A stretch of DNA of 64,000 nt from Actinernus sp. WN-2022 (Eukaryota > Cnidaria > Anthozoa > Actiniaria > Actinernidae), in contig JAOWCC010000439.1 of assembly GCA_030867875.1 (NCBI GenBank), forward strand, positions 38,181 to 102,180. Direction: 5' to 3'. Made by a program: the position numbers and the translations under genes. Position 1 is the stretch's first letter. Each line of letters opens with the position of its first letter. Below the pieces are notes generated by a model. It had not been told where the DNA came from and did not search any database. It worked only from the letters and a program-made list of their open reading frames with translations. Positions 47,000 through 62,010 of this stretch are shown piece after piece.

Positions 47000-49900
47000 C
47001 CCCATAAAATACCTAGAGATCAGGAACTCGTCTTTTGGCCCTTTTCTTGAAAGGGCAAATGACAGCTAAAGATTTTTCTGGCCTTTCTAGCCTATAATTT
47101 ACTTGTGTTGTGTTAGATCTTTCCCATAATTTCTTTATTGGAGAGCTAGAGGTTTGGGTTTGGTTAGAAAAAGGCCATTTTCTGGTATTTGTACTCAATA
47201 TACAGCAAACTTCCATCGATTAATCTTAATCTACAGGAAGAGAACGTTGTATTGCCGTATAGTGCATCGAAATCCATTAAAAGCTCGAGAAATGGCGCCA
47301 CATTGACATTTAGGTAACATAAGTAAGTTAATGTGTACCTGTTGTCTTTAAAAGCCAGAAAGTCACTTTTCAACTTTTTCCCCCCGATTTTTGATAGACC
47401 TAGCGGAAAATGCTCATTGTCACTAAGCAAATCGTCACGCCAAACTTCAGGCAAATCGGTTGTTCACGAAAAAGTTCGAAATTCTACACCCCTCCACTCA
47501 AAACACCCTCCCCCCCCCCCCCCCCCCCTCCCCCCATAAAATACCTAGAGATCAGGAACTCGTCTTTTTGCCGTTTTCTTGAAAGGGCAAATGACAGCTA
47601 AATATTTTTCTGGCCTTTCTAGCCTATAATTTACTTGTGTTGTGTTAGATCTATCCCATAATTTCTTTATTGGAGAGCTAGAGGTTTGGGTTTGGTTAGA
47701 AAAAGGCCATTTTCTGGTATTTGTACTCAATATAAAGCAAACTTCCATCGATTAATCTTAATCTACAGGAAGAGAACGTTGTATTGCCGTATAGTGCATC
47801 GAAATCCATTAAAAGCTCGAGAAATGGCGCCACATTGACATTTAGGTAACATAAGTAAGTTAATGTGTACCTGTTGTCTTTAAAAGCCAGAAAGTCACTT
47901 TTCAACTTTTTTTCCCGGATTTTTGATAGACCTAGCGGAAAATGCTCATTGTCACTAAGCAAATCGTCACGCCAAACTTCAGGCAAATCGGTTGTTCACG
48001 AAAAAGTTCGAAATTCTACACCCCTCCACTCAAAACACCCTCCCCCCCCCCCCCCTCCCCCCATAAAATACCTAGAGATCAGGAACTCGTCTTTTTGCCG
48101 TTTTCTTGAAAGGGCAAATGACAGCTAAATATTTTTCTGGCCTTTCTAGCCTATAATTTACTTGTGTTGTGTTAGATCTATCCCATAATTTCTTTATTGG
48201 AGAGCTAGAGGTTTGGGTTTGGTTAGAAAAAGGCCATTTTCTGGTATTTGTACTCAATATACAGGAAACTTCCATCGATTAATCTTAATCTACAGGAAGA
48301 GAACGTTGTATTGCCGTATAGTGCATCGAAATCCATTAAAAGCTCGAGAAATGGCGCCACATTGACATTTAGGTAACATAAGTAAGTTAATGTGTACCTG
48401 TTGTCTTTAAAAGCCAGAAAGTCACTTTTCAACTTTTCCCCCCCGATTTTTGATAGACCTAGCGGAAAATGCTCATTGTCACTAAGCAAATCGTCACGCC
48501 AAACTTCAGGCAAATCGGTTGTTCACGAAAAAGTTCGAAATTCTACACCCCTCCACTCAAAACACAAACCCCCCCCACCCCTCCCCCCATAAAATACCTA
48601 GAGATCAGGAACTCGTCTTTTTGCCGTTTTCTTGAAAGGGCAAATGACAGCTAAATATTTTTCTGGCCTTTCTAGCCTATAATTTACTTGTGTTGTGTTA
48701 GATCTATCCCATAATTTCTTTATTGGAGAGCTAGAGGTTTGGGTTTGGTTAGAAAAAGGCCATTTTCTGGTATTTGTACTCAATATACAGGAAACTTCCA
48801 TCGATTAATCTTAATCTACAGGAAGAGAACGTTGTATTGCCGTATAGTGCATTGAAATCCATTAAAAGCTCGAGAAATGGCGCCACATTGACATTTAGGT
48901 AACATAAGTAAGTTAATGTGTACCTGTTGTCTTTAAAAGCCAGAAAGTCACTTTTCAACTTTTTTTCCCGGATTTTTGATAGACCTAGCGGAAAATGCTC
49001 ATTGTCACTAAGCAAATCGTCACGCCAAACCTCAGGGAAATCGGTTGTTCACGAAAAAGTTCGAAATTCTACACCCCTCCACTCAAAACACCCTCCCCCC
49101 CCCCCCTCCCCCCATAAAATACCTAGAGATCAGGAACTCGTCTTTTGGCCCTTTTCTTGAAAGGGCAAATGACAGCTAAAGATTTTTCTGGCCTTTCTAG
49201 CCTATAATTTACTTGTGTTGTGTTAGATCTTTCCCATAATTTCTTTATTGGAGAGCTAGAGGTTTGGGTTTGGTTAGAAAAAGGCCATTTTCTGGTATTT
49301 GTACTCAATATACAGCAAACTTCCATCGATTAATCTTAATCTACAGGAAGAGAACGTTGTATTGCCGTATAGTGCATCGAAATCCATTAAAAGCTCGAGA
49401 AATGGCGCCACATTGACATTTAGGTAACATAAGTAAGTTAATGTGTACCTGTTGTCTTTAAAAGCCAGAAAGTCACTTTTCAACTTTTTCCCCCCGATTT
49501 TTGATAGACCTAGCGGAAAATGCTCATTGTCACTAAGCAAATCGTCACGCCAAACTTCAGGCAAATCGGTTGTTCACGAAAAAGTTCGAAATTCTACACC
49601 CCTCCACTCAAAACACCCTCCCCCCCCCCCCCCCCCCCCTCCCCCCATAAAATACCTAGAGATCAGGAACTCGTCTTTTTGCCGTTTTCTTGAAAGGGCA
49701 AATGACAGCTAAATATTTTTCTGGCCTTTCTAGCCTATAATTTACTTGTGTTGTGTTAGATCTATCCCATAATTTCTTTATTGGAGAGCTAGAGGTTTGG
49801 GTTTGGTTAGAAAAAGGCCATTTTCTGGTATTTGTACTCAATATAAAGCAAACTTCCATCGATTAATCTTAATCTACAGGAAGAGAACGTTGTATTGCCG

Positions 49901-51140
49901 TATAGTGCATCGAAATCCATTAAAAGCTCGAGAAATGGCGCCACATTGACATTTAGGTAACATAAGTAAGTTAATGTGTACCTGTTGTCTTTAAAAGCCA
50001 GAAAGTCACTTTTCAACTTTTTTTCCCGGATTTTTGATAGACCTAGCGGAAAATGCTCATTGTCACTAAGCAAATCGTCACGCCAAACTTCAGGCAAATC
50101 GGTTGTTCACGAAAAAGTTCGAAATTCTACACCCCTCCACTCAAAACACCCTCCCCCCCCCCCCCCTCCCCCCATAAAATACCTAGAGATCAGGAACTCG
50201 TCTTTTTGCCGTTTTCTTGAAAGGGCAAATGACAGCTAAATATTTTTCTGGCCTTTCTAGCCTATAATTTACTTGTGTTGTGTTAGATCTATCCCATAAT
50301 TTCTTTATTGGAGAGCTAGAGGTTTGGGTTTGGTTAGAAAAAGGCCATTTTCTGGTATTTGTACTCAATATACAGGAAACTTCCATCGATTAATCTTAAT
50401 CTACAGGAAGAGAACGTTGTATTGCCGTATAGTGCATCGAAATCCATTAAAAGCTCGAGAAATGGCGCCACATTGACATTTAGGTAACATAAGTAAGTTA
50501 ATGTGTACCTGTTGTCTTTAAAAGCCAGAAAGTCACTTTTCAACTTTTCCCCCCCGATTTTTGATAGACCTAGCGGAAAATGCTCATTGTCACTAAGCAA
50601 ATCGTCACGCCAAACTTCAGGCAAATCGGTTGTTCACGAAAAAGTTCGAAATTCTACACCCCTCCACTCAAAACACAAACCCCCCCCACCCCTCCCCCCA
50701 TAAAATACCTAGAGATCAGGAACTCGTCTTTTTGCCGTTTTCTTGAAAGGGCAAATGACAGCTAAATATTTTTCTGGCCTTTCTAGCCTATAATTTACTT
50801 GTGTTGTGTTAGATCTATCCCATAATTTCTTTATTGGAGAGCTAGAGGTTTGGGTTTGGTTAGAAAAAGGCCATTTTCTGGTATTTGTACTCAATATACA
50901 GGAAACTTCCATCGATTAATCTTAATCTACAGGAAGAGAACGTTGTATTGCCGTATAGTGCATTGAAATCCATTAAAAGCTCGAGAAATGGCGCCACATT
51001 GACATTTAGGTAACATAAGTAAGTTAATGTGTACCTGTTGTCTTTAAAAGCCAGAAAGTCACTTTTCAACTTTTTTTCCCGGATTTTTGATAGACCTAGC
51101 GGAAAATGCTCATTGTCACTAAGCAAATCGTCACGCCAAA
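47000..51140. repeat. Four-monomer higher-order repeat in two adjacent copies (period 2,111 bp)
   Basis: Monomers at 47.3-49.0 kb recur at 49.4-51.1 kb with a constant 2,111-bp offset. They share rare variants such as CAATATAAAGC and the CACAAACCCCCCCCACCCC tract. The related block at 57.3-59.4 kb has only one copy. Confidence 0.85.
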
Positions 51141-53966
51141 CCTCAGGGAAATCGGTTGTTCACGATTTTTTTCGAAATGCTCCACCCCACCACTCACAAA
51201 GCCCCCTCCCCCCATAAAATACCTAGAGATCAGAAACTCGTCTTTTTGCCCTTTTCTTGAAAGGGCAACTGACAGCTAAAGATTTTCCTGGCCTTTCTAG
51301 CCTATAATTGAATTGTGTTGTCTTAGATCTATCCCATAATTTCTTTATTGGAGTGCTAGAGGTTTGGATTAGGTTAGAAAAAGGCCATTTTCTGGTGTTT
51401 GTACTCAATATACAGCAACATTTCATCGATTAATCTTAATCTACAGGAAGAGAACGTTGTATTGCCGTATAGTGCATCGAAATCCATTAAAAGCTCGAGA
51501 AATGGCGCCACATTGACATTTAGGTAACATAAGTAAGTTAATGTGTACCTGTTGTCTTTAAAAGCCAGAAAGTCACTTTTCAACTTTTTTTCCCCGATTT
51601 TTGATAGACCTAGCGGAAAATGCTCATTGTCACTAAGCAAATCGTCACGCCAAACTTCAGGCAAATCGGTTGTTCACGAAAAAGTTCGAAATTCTACACC
51701 CCTCCACTCAAAACACCCTCCCCCCATAAAATACCTAGAGATCAGGAACTCGTCTTTTTGCCGTTTTCTTGAAAGGGCAAATGACAGCTAAAGATTTTTC
51801 TGGCCTTTCTAGCCTATAATTTACTTGTGTTGTGTTAGATCTATCCCATAATTTCTTTATTGGAGTGCTAGAGGTTTGGATTAGGTTAGAAAATGACCAT
51901 TTTCTGGTGTTTGTACTCAATATACAGGAACATTACATCGATTAATCTTAATCTACAGGAAGAGAACGTTGTATTGCCGTATAGTGCATCGAAATCCATT
52001 AAAAGCTCGAGAAATGGCGCCACATTAACATTTAGGTAACATAAGTAAATTAATGGGTAGCTGTTGACTTTAAAAGCCAGAAAGTCACTTTTCAACTTTT
52101 TTTTCCCGATTTTTGTCAGACATAGCGCAAAATGCTCATTGTCACTAAGCAAATCGTGACGCCAAACCTCAGGTAAATCGGTTGTTCGCGATTTTTTTCG
52201 AAATGCTCCACCCCACCACTCACAACCCCCCCCCCCCCCCCCCCACTCTCCCCATAAAATACCTAGAGATCAGAAACTCGTCTTTTTGCCGTTTTTTTGA
52301 AAGGGCAAATGACACCTAAAGATGTTTCTGGCCTTTCTAGCCTATAATTGAAATGTGTTGTGTTAGATCTATCCCATAATTTCTATATTGGAAAGCTAGA
52401 TTTGGATTAGGTTAGAAAAAGGCCATTTTCTGGTATTTGTACTCAATATACAGCAACATTTCATCGATTAATCTTAATCTACAGGAAGAGAACGTTGTAT
52501 TGCCGTATAGTGCATCGAAATCCATTAATAGCTCGAGAAATGGCGCCACATTAACATTTAGGTAACATAAGTAAATTAATGTGTACCTGTTGACTTTAAA
52601 AGCCAGAAAGTCACTTTTCAACCTTTTTTTCTCGATTTTTGTCAGACATAGCGCAAAATGCTCATTGTCTCTAAGCAAATCGTCACGCCAAACCTCAGGC
52701 AAATCGGTTGTTCGCGATTTTTTTCGAAATGCTCCACCCCACCACTCACAAACCCCTCCCCCCCCCCCCCCCCTCCCCCCATAAAATACCTAGACATCAG
52801 AAACTCGTCTTTTTGCGTTTTTTTTGAAAGGGCAAATGACACCTAAAGATGTTTCTGGCCTTTCTAGCCTATAATTAACTTGTGTTGTGTTAGATCTATC
52901 CCATAATTTCTTTATTGGAGTGCTAGAGGTTTGGATTAGGTTAGAAAAAGGCCATTTTCTGGTATTTGTACTCAATATACAGGAAAATTTCATCGATTAA
53001 TCTTAATCTACAGGAAGAGAACGTTGTATTGCCGTATAGTGCATCGAAATCCATTAAAATCTCGAGAAATGGCGCCACATTAACATTTAGGTAACATAAG
53101 TAAATTAATGTCTGCCTGTTGACTTTAAAAGCCAGAAAGTCACTTTTCAACTTTTTTTCCCCGATTTTTGTCAGACATAGCGCAAAATGCTCATTGTCAC
53201 TAAGCAAATCGTCACGCCAAACCTCAGGGAAATCGGTTGTTCACGATTTTTTTCGAAATGCTCCACCCCACCACTCACAAAGCCCCCTCCCCCCATAAAA
53301 TACCTAGAGATCAGAAACTCGTCTTTTTGCCCTTTTCTTGAAAGGGCAACTGACAGCTAAAGATTTTCCTGGCCTTTCTAGCCTATAATTGAATTGTGTT
53401 GTCTTAGATCTATCCCATAATTTCTTTATTGGAGTGCTAGAGGTTTGGATTAGGTTAGAAAAAGGCCATTTTCTGGTGTTTGTACTCAATATACAGCAAC
53501 ATTTCATCGATTAATCTTAATCTACAGGAAGAGAACGTTGTATTGCCGTATAGTGCATCGAAATCCATTAAAAGCTCGAGAAATGGCGCCAGATTGACAT
53601 TTAGGTAACATAAGTAAGTTAATGTGTACCTGTTGTCTTTAAAAGCCAGAAAGTCACTTTTCAACTTTTTTCCCCCGATTTTTGATAGACCTAGCAGAAA
53701 ATGCTCATTGTCACTAAGCAAATCGTCACGCCAAACTTCAGGCAAATCGGTTGTTCACGAAAAAGTTCGAAATTCTACACCCCTCCACTCAAAACACCCT
53801 CCCCCCATAAAATACCTAGAGATCAGGAACTCGTCTTTTTGCCGTTTTCTTGAAAGGGCAAATGACAGCTAAAGATTTTTCTGGCCTTTCTAGCCTATAA
53901 TTTACTTGTGTTGTGTTAGATCTATCCCATAATTTCTTTATTGGAGAGCTAGAGGTTTGGGTTTGG

Positions 53967-56900
53967 TTAGAAAAAGGCCATTTTCTGGTATTTGTACTCA
54001 ATATACAGGAAACTTCCATTGATTAATCTTAATCTACAGGAAGAGAACGTTGTATTGCCGTATAGTGCATCGAAATCCATTAAAAGCTCGAGAAATGGCG
54101 CCACATTGACATTTAGGTAACATAAGTAAGTTAATGTGTACCTGTTGTCTTTAAAAGCCAGAAAGTCACTTTTCAACTTTTTCCCCCGATTTTTGATAGA
54201 CCTAGCGGAAAATGCTCATTGTCTCTAAGCAAATCGTCACGCCAAACCTCAGGCAAATCGGTTGTTCGCGATTTTTTTCGAAATGCTCCACCCCACCACT
54301 CACAAACCCCTCCCCCCCCCCTCCCCCCATAAAATACCTAGACATCAGAAAGTCGTCTTTTTGCGTTTTTTTTGAAAGGGCAAATGACACCTAAAGATGT
54401 TTCTGGCCTTTCTAGCCTATAATTGACTTGTGTTGTGTTAGATCTATCCCATAATTTCTTTATTGGAGTGCTAGAGGTTTGGATTAGGTTAGAAATAGGC
54501 CATTTTCTGGTATTTGTACTCAATATACAGGAAAATTTCATCGATTAATCTTAATCTACAGGAAGAGAACGTTGTATTGCCGTATAGTGCATCGAAATCC
54601 ATTAAAATCTCGAGAAATGGCGCCACATTAACATTTAGGTAACATAAGTAAATTAATGTCTACCTGTTGACTTTAAAAGCCAGAAAGTCACTTTTCAACT
54701 TTTTTTTCCCCGATTTTTGTCAGACATAGCGCAAAATGCTCATTGTCACTAAGCAAATCGTCACGCCAAACCTCAGGGAAATCGGTTGTTCACGATTTTT
54801 TTCGAAATGCTCCACCCCACCACTCACAAAGCCCCCTCCCCCCATAAAATACCTAGAGATCAGAAACTCGTCTTTTTGCCCTTTTCTTGAAAGGGCAACT
54901 GACAGCTAAAGATTTTCCCCCTGGCCGTTCTAGCCTATAATTGAATTGTGTTGTCTTAGATCTATCCCATAATTTCTTTATTGGAGTGCTAGAGGTTTGG
55001 ATTAGGTTAGAAAAAGGCCATTTTCTGGTGTTTGTACTCAATATACAGCAAACATTTCATCGATTAATCTTAATCTACAGGAAGAGAACGTTGTATTGCC
55101 GTATAGTGCATCGAAATCCATTAAAAGCTCGAGAAATGGCGCCACATTGACATTTAGGTAACATAAGTAAGTTAATGTGTACCTGTTGTCTTTAAAAGCC
55201 AGAAAGTCACTTTTCAACTTTTTTTCCCCCGATTTTTGAGAGACCTAGCAGAAAATGCTCATTGTCACTAAGCAAATCGTCACGCCAAACTTCAGGCAAA
55301 TCGGTTGTTCACGAAAAAGTTCGAAATTCTACACCCCTCCACTCAAAACACCCTCCCCCCATAAAATACCTAGAGATCAGGAACTCGTCTTTTTGCCGTT
55401 TTCTTGAAAGGGCAAATGACAGCTAAAGATTTTTCTGGCCTTTCTAGCCTATAATTTACCTTGTGTTGTGTTAGATCTATCCCATAATTTCTTTATTGGA
55501 GAGCTAGAGGTTTGGGTTTGGTTAGAAAAAGGCCATTTTCTGGTATTTGTACTCAATATACAGGAAACTTCCATCGATTAATCTTAATCTATAGGAAGAG
55601 AACGTTGTATTGCCGTATAGGGCCTCGAAATCCATTAAAAGCTCGAGAAATGAGCGCCACATTGACATTTAGGTAACATAAGTAAGTTAATGTGTACCTT
55701 TTGTCTTTAAAAGCCAGAAAGTCACTTTTCAACTTTTACCCCTCGATTTTTGTCAGACCTAGCGGAAAATGCTCATTGTCACTAAGCAAATCGTCACGCC
55801 AAACTTCAGGCAAATCGGTTGTTCACGAAAAAGTTCGAAATTCTAACCCCTCCACTCAAAACACCCTCACCCCCCCCCCCTCCCCCCATAAAATACCTAG
55901 AGATCAGGAACTCGTCTTTTGGCCCTTTTCTTGAAAGGGCAAATGACAGCTAAAGATTTTTCTGGCCTTTCTAGCCTATAATTTACTTGTGTTGTGTTAG
56001 ATCTTTCCCATAATTTCTTTATTGGAGAGCTAGAGGTTTGGGTTTGGTTAGAAAAAGGCCATTTTCTGGTATTTGTACTCAATATACAGCAAACTTCCAT
56101 CGATTAATCTTAATCTACAGGAAGAGAACGTTGTATTGCCGTATAGTGCATCGAAATCCATTAAAAGCTCGAGAAAATGGCGCCACATTGACATTTAGGT
56201 AACATAAGTAAGTTATGTGTACCTGTTGTCTTTAAAAGCCAGAAAGTCACTTTTCAACTTTTTCCCCCGATTTTTGATAGACCTAGCGGAAAATGCTCAT
56301 TGTCACTAAGCAAATCGTCACGCCAAACTTCAGGCAAATCGGTTGTTCACGAAAAAGTTCGAAATTCTACACCCCCTCCACTCAAAACACCCTCCCCCCC
56401 CCCCCCCTCCCCCCATAAAATACCTAGAGATCAGGAACTCGTCTTTTTGCCGTTTTCTTGAAAGGGCAAATGACAGCTAAAGATTTTTCTGGCCTTTCTA
56501 GCCTATAATTTACTTGTGTTGTGTTAGATCTATCCCATAATTTCTTTATTGGAGAGCTAGAGGTTTGGGTTTGGTTAGAAAAAGGCCATTTTCTGGTATT
56601 TGTACTCAATATACAGCAAATTTCCATCGATTAATCTTAATCTACAGGAAGAGAAACGTTGTATTGCCGTATAGTGCATCGAAATCCATTAAAAGCTCGA
56701 GAAATGGCGCCACATTGACATTTAGGTAAACATAAGTAAGTTAATGTGTACCTGTTGTCTTTAAAAGCCAGAAAGTCACTTTTCAACTTTTTCCCCCCGA
56801 TTTTTGTCAGACCTAGCGGAAAATGCTCATTGTCACTAAGCAAATCGTCACGCCAAACCTCAGGGAAATCGGTTGTTCACGATTTTTTTCGAAATGCCTC

Positions 56901-59900
56901 CACCCCACCACTCACAAAGCCCCCTCCCCCCATAAAATACCTAGAGATCAGAAACTCGTCTTTTTGCCCTTTTCCTGAAAGGGCAACTGACAGCTAAAGA
57001 TTTTCCTGGCCTTTCTAGCCTATAATTTACTTGTGTTGTGTTAGATCTATCCCATAATTTCTTTATTGGAGAGCTAGAGGTTTGGGTTTGGTTAGAAAAA
57101 AGGCCATTTTCTGGTATTTGTACTCAATATACAGGAAACTTCCATCCATTAATCTTAATCTACAGGAAGAGAACGTTGTATTGCCGTATAGGGCATCGAA
57201 ATCCATTAAAAGCTCGAGAAATGGCGCCACATTGACATTTAGGTAACATAAGTAAGTTAATGTGTACCTTTTGTCTTTAAAAGCCAGAAAGTCACTTTTC
57301 AACTTTTTCCCCCTCGATTTTTGTCAGACCTAGCGGAAAAATGCTCATTGTCACTAAGCAAATCGTCACGACAAACTTCAGGCAAATCGGTTGTTCACGA
57401 AAAAGTTCGAAATTCTACACCCCTCCACTCAAAACCACCCTCCCCCCCCCCCCTCCCCCCATAAAATACCTAGAGATCAGGAACTCGTCTTTTGGCCCTT
57501 TTCTTGAAAGGGCAAATGACAGCTAAAGATTTTTCTGGCCTTTCTAGCCTATAATTTACTTGTGTTGTGTTAGATCTTTCCCATAATTTCTTTATTGGAG
57601 AGCTAGAGGTTTGGGTTTGGTTAGAAAAAGGCCATTTTCTGGTATTTGTACTCAATATACAGCAAACTTCCATCGATTAATCTTAATCTACAGGAAGAGA
57701 ACGTTGTATTGCCGTATAGTGCATCGAAATCCATTAAAAGCTCGAGAAATGGCGCCACATTGACATTTAGGTAACATAAGTAAGTTAATGTGTACCTGTT
57801 GTCTTTAAAAGCCAGAAAGTCACTTTTCAACTTTTTCCCCCCGATTTTTGATAGACCTAGCGGAAAATGCTCATTGTCACTAAGCAAATCGTCACGCCAA
57901 ACTTCAGGCAAATCGGTTGTTCACGAAAAAGTTCGAAATTCTACACCCCTCCACTCAAAACACCCTCCCCCCCCCCCCCCCCCCTCCCCCCATAAAATAC
58001 CTAGAGATCAGGAAACTCGTCTTTTTGCCGTTTTCTTGAAAGGGCAAATGACAGCTAAATATTTTTCTGGCCTTTCTCTAGCCTATAATTTACTTGTGTT
58101 GTGTTAGATCTATCCCATAATTTCTTTATTGGAGAGCTAGAGGTTTGGGTTTGGTTAGAAAAAGGCCATTTTCTGGTATTTGTACTCAATATAAAGCAAA
58201 CTTCCATCGATTAATCTTAATCTACAGGAAGAGAACGTTGTATTGCCGTATAGTGCATCGAAATCCATTAAAAGCTCGAGAAATGGCGCCACATTGACAT
58301 TTAGGTAACATAAGTAAGTTAATGTGTACCTGTTGTCTTTAAAAGCCAGAAAGTCACTTTTCAACTTTTTTTCCCGGATTTTTGATAGACCTAGCGGAAA
58401 ATGCTCATTGTCACTAAGCAAATCGTCACGCCAAACTTCAGGCAAATCGGTTGTTCACGAAAAAGTTCGAAATTCTACACCCCTCCACTCAAACACACCC
58501 TCCCCCCCCCCCCCTCCCCCCATAAAATACCTAGAGATCAGGAACTCGTCTTTTTGCCGTTTTCTTGAAAGGGCAAATGACAGCTAAATATTTTTCTGGC
58601 CTTTCTAGCCTATAATTTACTTGTGTTGTGTTAGATCTATCCCATAATTTCTTTATTGGAGAGCTAGAGGTTTGGGTTTGGTTAGAAAAAGGCCATTTTC
58701 TGGTATTTGTACTCAATATACAGGAAACTTCCATCGATTAATCTTAATCTACAGGAAGAGAACGTTGTATTGCCGTATAGTGCATCGAATCCATTAAAAG
58801 CTCGAGAAATGGCGCCACATTGACATTTAGGTAACATAAGTAAGTTAATGTGTACCTGTTGTCTTTAAAAGCCAGAAAGTCACTTTTCAACTTTTCCCCC
58901 CCGATTTTTGATAGACCTAGCGGAAAATGCTCATTGTCACTAAGCAAATCGTCACGCCAAACTTCAGGCAAATCGGTTGTTCACGAAAAAGTTCGAAATT
59001 CTACACCCCTCCACTCAAAACACAAACCCCCCCCACCCCTCCCCCCATAAAATACCTAGAGATCAGGAACTCGTCTTTTTGCCGTTTTCTTGAAAGGGGC
59101 AAATGACAGCTAATATTTTTCTGGCCTTTCTAGCCTATAATTTACTTGTGTTGTGTTAGATCTATCCCATAATTTCTTTATTGGAGAGCTAGAGGTTTGG
59201 GTTTGGTTAGAAAAAGGCCATTTTCTGGTATTTGTACTCAATATACAGGAAACTTCCATCGATTAATCTTAATCTACAGGAAGAGAACGTTGTATTGCCG
59301 TATAGTGCATTGAAATCCATTAAAAGCTCGAGAAATGGCGCCACATTGACATTTAGGTAACATAAGTAAGTTAATGTGTACCTGTTGTCTTTAAAAGCCA
59401 GAAAGTCACTTTTCAACTTTTTTTCCCGGATTTTTGATAGACCTAGCGGAAAATGCTCATTGTCACTAAGCAAATCGTCACGCCAAACCTCAGGGAAATC
59501 GGTTGTTCACGATTTTTTTCGAAATGCTCCACCCCACCACTCACAAAGCCCCCTCCCCCCCATAAAATACCTAGAGATCAGAAACTCGTCTTTTTGCCCT
59601 TTTCTTGAAAGGGCAACTGACAGCTAAAGATTTTCCTGGCCTTTCTAGCCTATAATTGAATTGTGTTGTCTTAGATCTATCCCATAATTTCTTTATTGGA
59701 GTGCTAGAGGTTTGGATTAGGTTAGAAAAAGGCCATTTTCTGGTGTTTGTACTCAATATACAGCAACATTTCATCGATTAATCTTAATCTACAGGAAGAG
59801 AACGTTGTATTGCCGTATAGTGCATCGAAATCCATTAAAAGCTCGAGAAATGGCGCCACATTGACATTTAGGTAACATAAGTAAGTTAATGTGTACCTGT

Positions 59901-62010
59901 TGTCTTTAAAAGCCCAGAAAGTCACTTTTCAACTTTTTTCCCCGATTTTTGATAGACCTAGCGGAAAATGCTCATTGTCACTAAGCAAATCGTCACGCCA
60001 AACTTCAGGCAAATCGGTTGTTCACGAAAAAGTTCGAAATTCTACACCCCTCCACTCAAAACACCCTCCCCCCATAAAATACCTAGAGATCAGGAACTCG
60101 TCCTTTTTGCCGTTTTCTTGAAAGGGCAAATGACAGCTAAAGATTTTTCTGGCCTTTCTAGCCTATAATTTACTTGTGTTGTGTTAGATCTATCCCATAA
60201 TTTCTTTATTGGAGTGCTAGAGGTTTGGATTAGGTTAGAAAATGACCATTTTCTGGTGTTTGTACTCAATATACAGGAACATTACATCGATTAATCTTAA
60301 TCTACAGGAAGAGAACGTTGTATTGCCGTATAGTGCATCGAAATCCATTAAAAGCTCGAGAAATGGCGCCACATTAACATTTAGGTAACATAAGTAAATT
60401 AATGGGTAGCTGTTGACTTTAAAAGCCAGAAAGTCACTTTTCAACTTTTTTTTCCCGATTTTTGTCAGACATAGCGCAAAATGCTCATTGTCACTAAGCA
60501 AATCGTGACGCCAAACCTCAGGTAAATCGGTTGTTCGCGATTTTTTTCGAAATGCTCCACCCCACCACTCACAACCCCCCCCCCCCCCCCCCCACTCTCC
60601 CCATAAAATACCTAGAGATCAGAAACTCGTCTTTTTGCCGTTTTTTTGAAAGGGCAAATGACACCTAAAGATGTTTCTGGCCTTTCTAGCCTATAATTGA
60701 AATGTGTTGTGTTAGATCTATCCCATAATTTCTATATTGGAAAGCTAGAGGTTTGATTAGGTTAGAAAAAGGCCATTTTCTGGTATTTGTACTCAATATA
60801 CAGCAACATTTCATCGATTAATCTTAATCTACAGGAAGAGAACGTTGTATTGCCGTATAGTGCATCGGAAATCCATTAATAGCTCGAGAAATGGCGCCAC
60901 ATTAACATTTAGGTAACATAAGTAAATTAATGTGTACCTGTTGACTTTAAAAGCCAGAAAGTCACTTTTCAACCTTTTTTTCTCGATTTTTGTCAGACAT
61001 AGCGCAAAATGCTCATTGTCTCTAAGCAAATCGTCACGCCAAACCTCAGGCAAATCGGTTGTTCGCGATTTTTTTCGAAATGCTCCACCCCACCACTCAC
61101 AAACCCCTCCCCCCCCCCCCTCCCCCCATAAAATACCTAGACATCAGAAACTCGTCTTTTTGCGTTTTTTTTGAAAGGGCAAATGACACCTAAAGATGTT
61201 TCTGGCCTTTCTAGCCTATAATTAACTTGTGTTGTGTTAGATCTATCCCATAATTTCTTTATTGGAGTGCTAGAGGTTTGGATTAGGTTAGAAAAAGGCC
61301 ATTTTCTGGTATTTGTACTCAATATACAGGAAAATTTCATCGATTAATCTTAATCTACAGGAAGAGAACGTTGTATTGCCGTATAGTGCATCGAAATCCA
61401 TTAAAATCTCGAGAAATGGCGCCACATTAACATTTAGGTAACATAAGTAAATTAATGTCTGCCTGTTGACTTTAAAAGCAGAAAGTCACTTTTCAACTTT
61501 TTTTCCCCGATTTTTGTCAGACATAGCGCAAAATGCTCATTGTCACTAAGCAAATCGTCACGCCAAACCTCAGGGAAATCGGTTGTTCACGATTTTTTCG
61601 AAATGCTCCACCCCACCACTCACAAAGCCCCCTCCCCCCATAAAATACCTAGAGATCAGAAACTCGTCTTTTTGCCCTTTTCTTGAAAGGGCAACTGACA
61701 GCTAAAGATTTTCCTGGCCTTTCTAGCCTATAATTGAATTGTGTTGTCTTAGATCTATCCCATAATTTCTTTATTGGAGTGCTAGAGGTTTGGATTAGGT
61801 TAGAAAAAGGCCATTTTCTGGTGTTTGTACTCAATATACAGCAACATTTCATCGATTAATCTTAATCTACAGGAAGAGAACGTTGTATTGCCGTATAGTG
61901 CATCGAAATCCATTAAAAGCTCGAGAAATGGCGCCAGATTGACATTTAGGTAACATAAGTAAGTTAATGTGTACCTGTTGTCTTTAAAAGCCAGAAAGTC
62001 ACTTTTCAAC
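53967..62010. repeat. Duplicate of the 43.5-53.7 kb block, carrying many single-base indels
   Basis: Matches the upstream block at an offset near 10,442-10,458, then at about 8,350 after one missing 2.1-kb sub-block. The diagnostic variant GCGCCAGATTG is found only at about 53588 and 61931. From about 54.7 kb onward the copy has extra or missing single bases (for example near 54916, 55650, 56175, 56653, 56728, 57345, 58075, 58789, 59096, 60867, 61479, 62035, 62503) that the first copy lacks. Confidence 0.85.
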
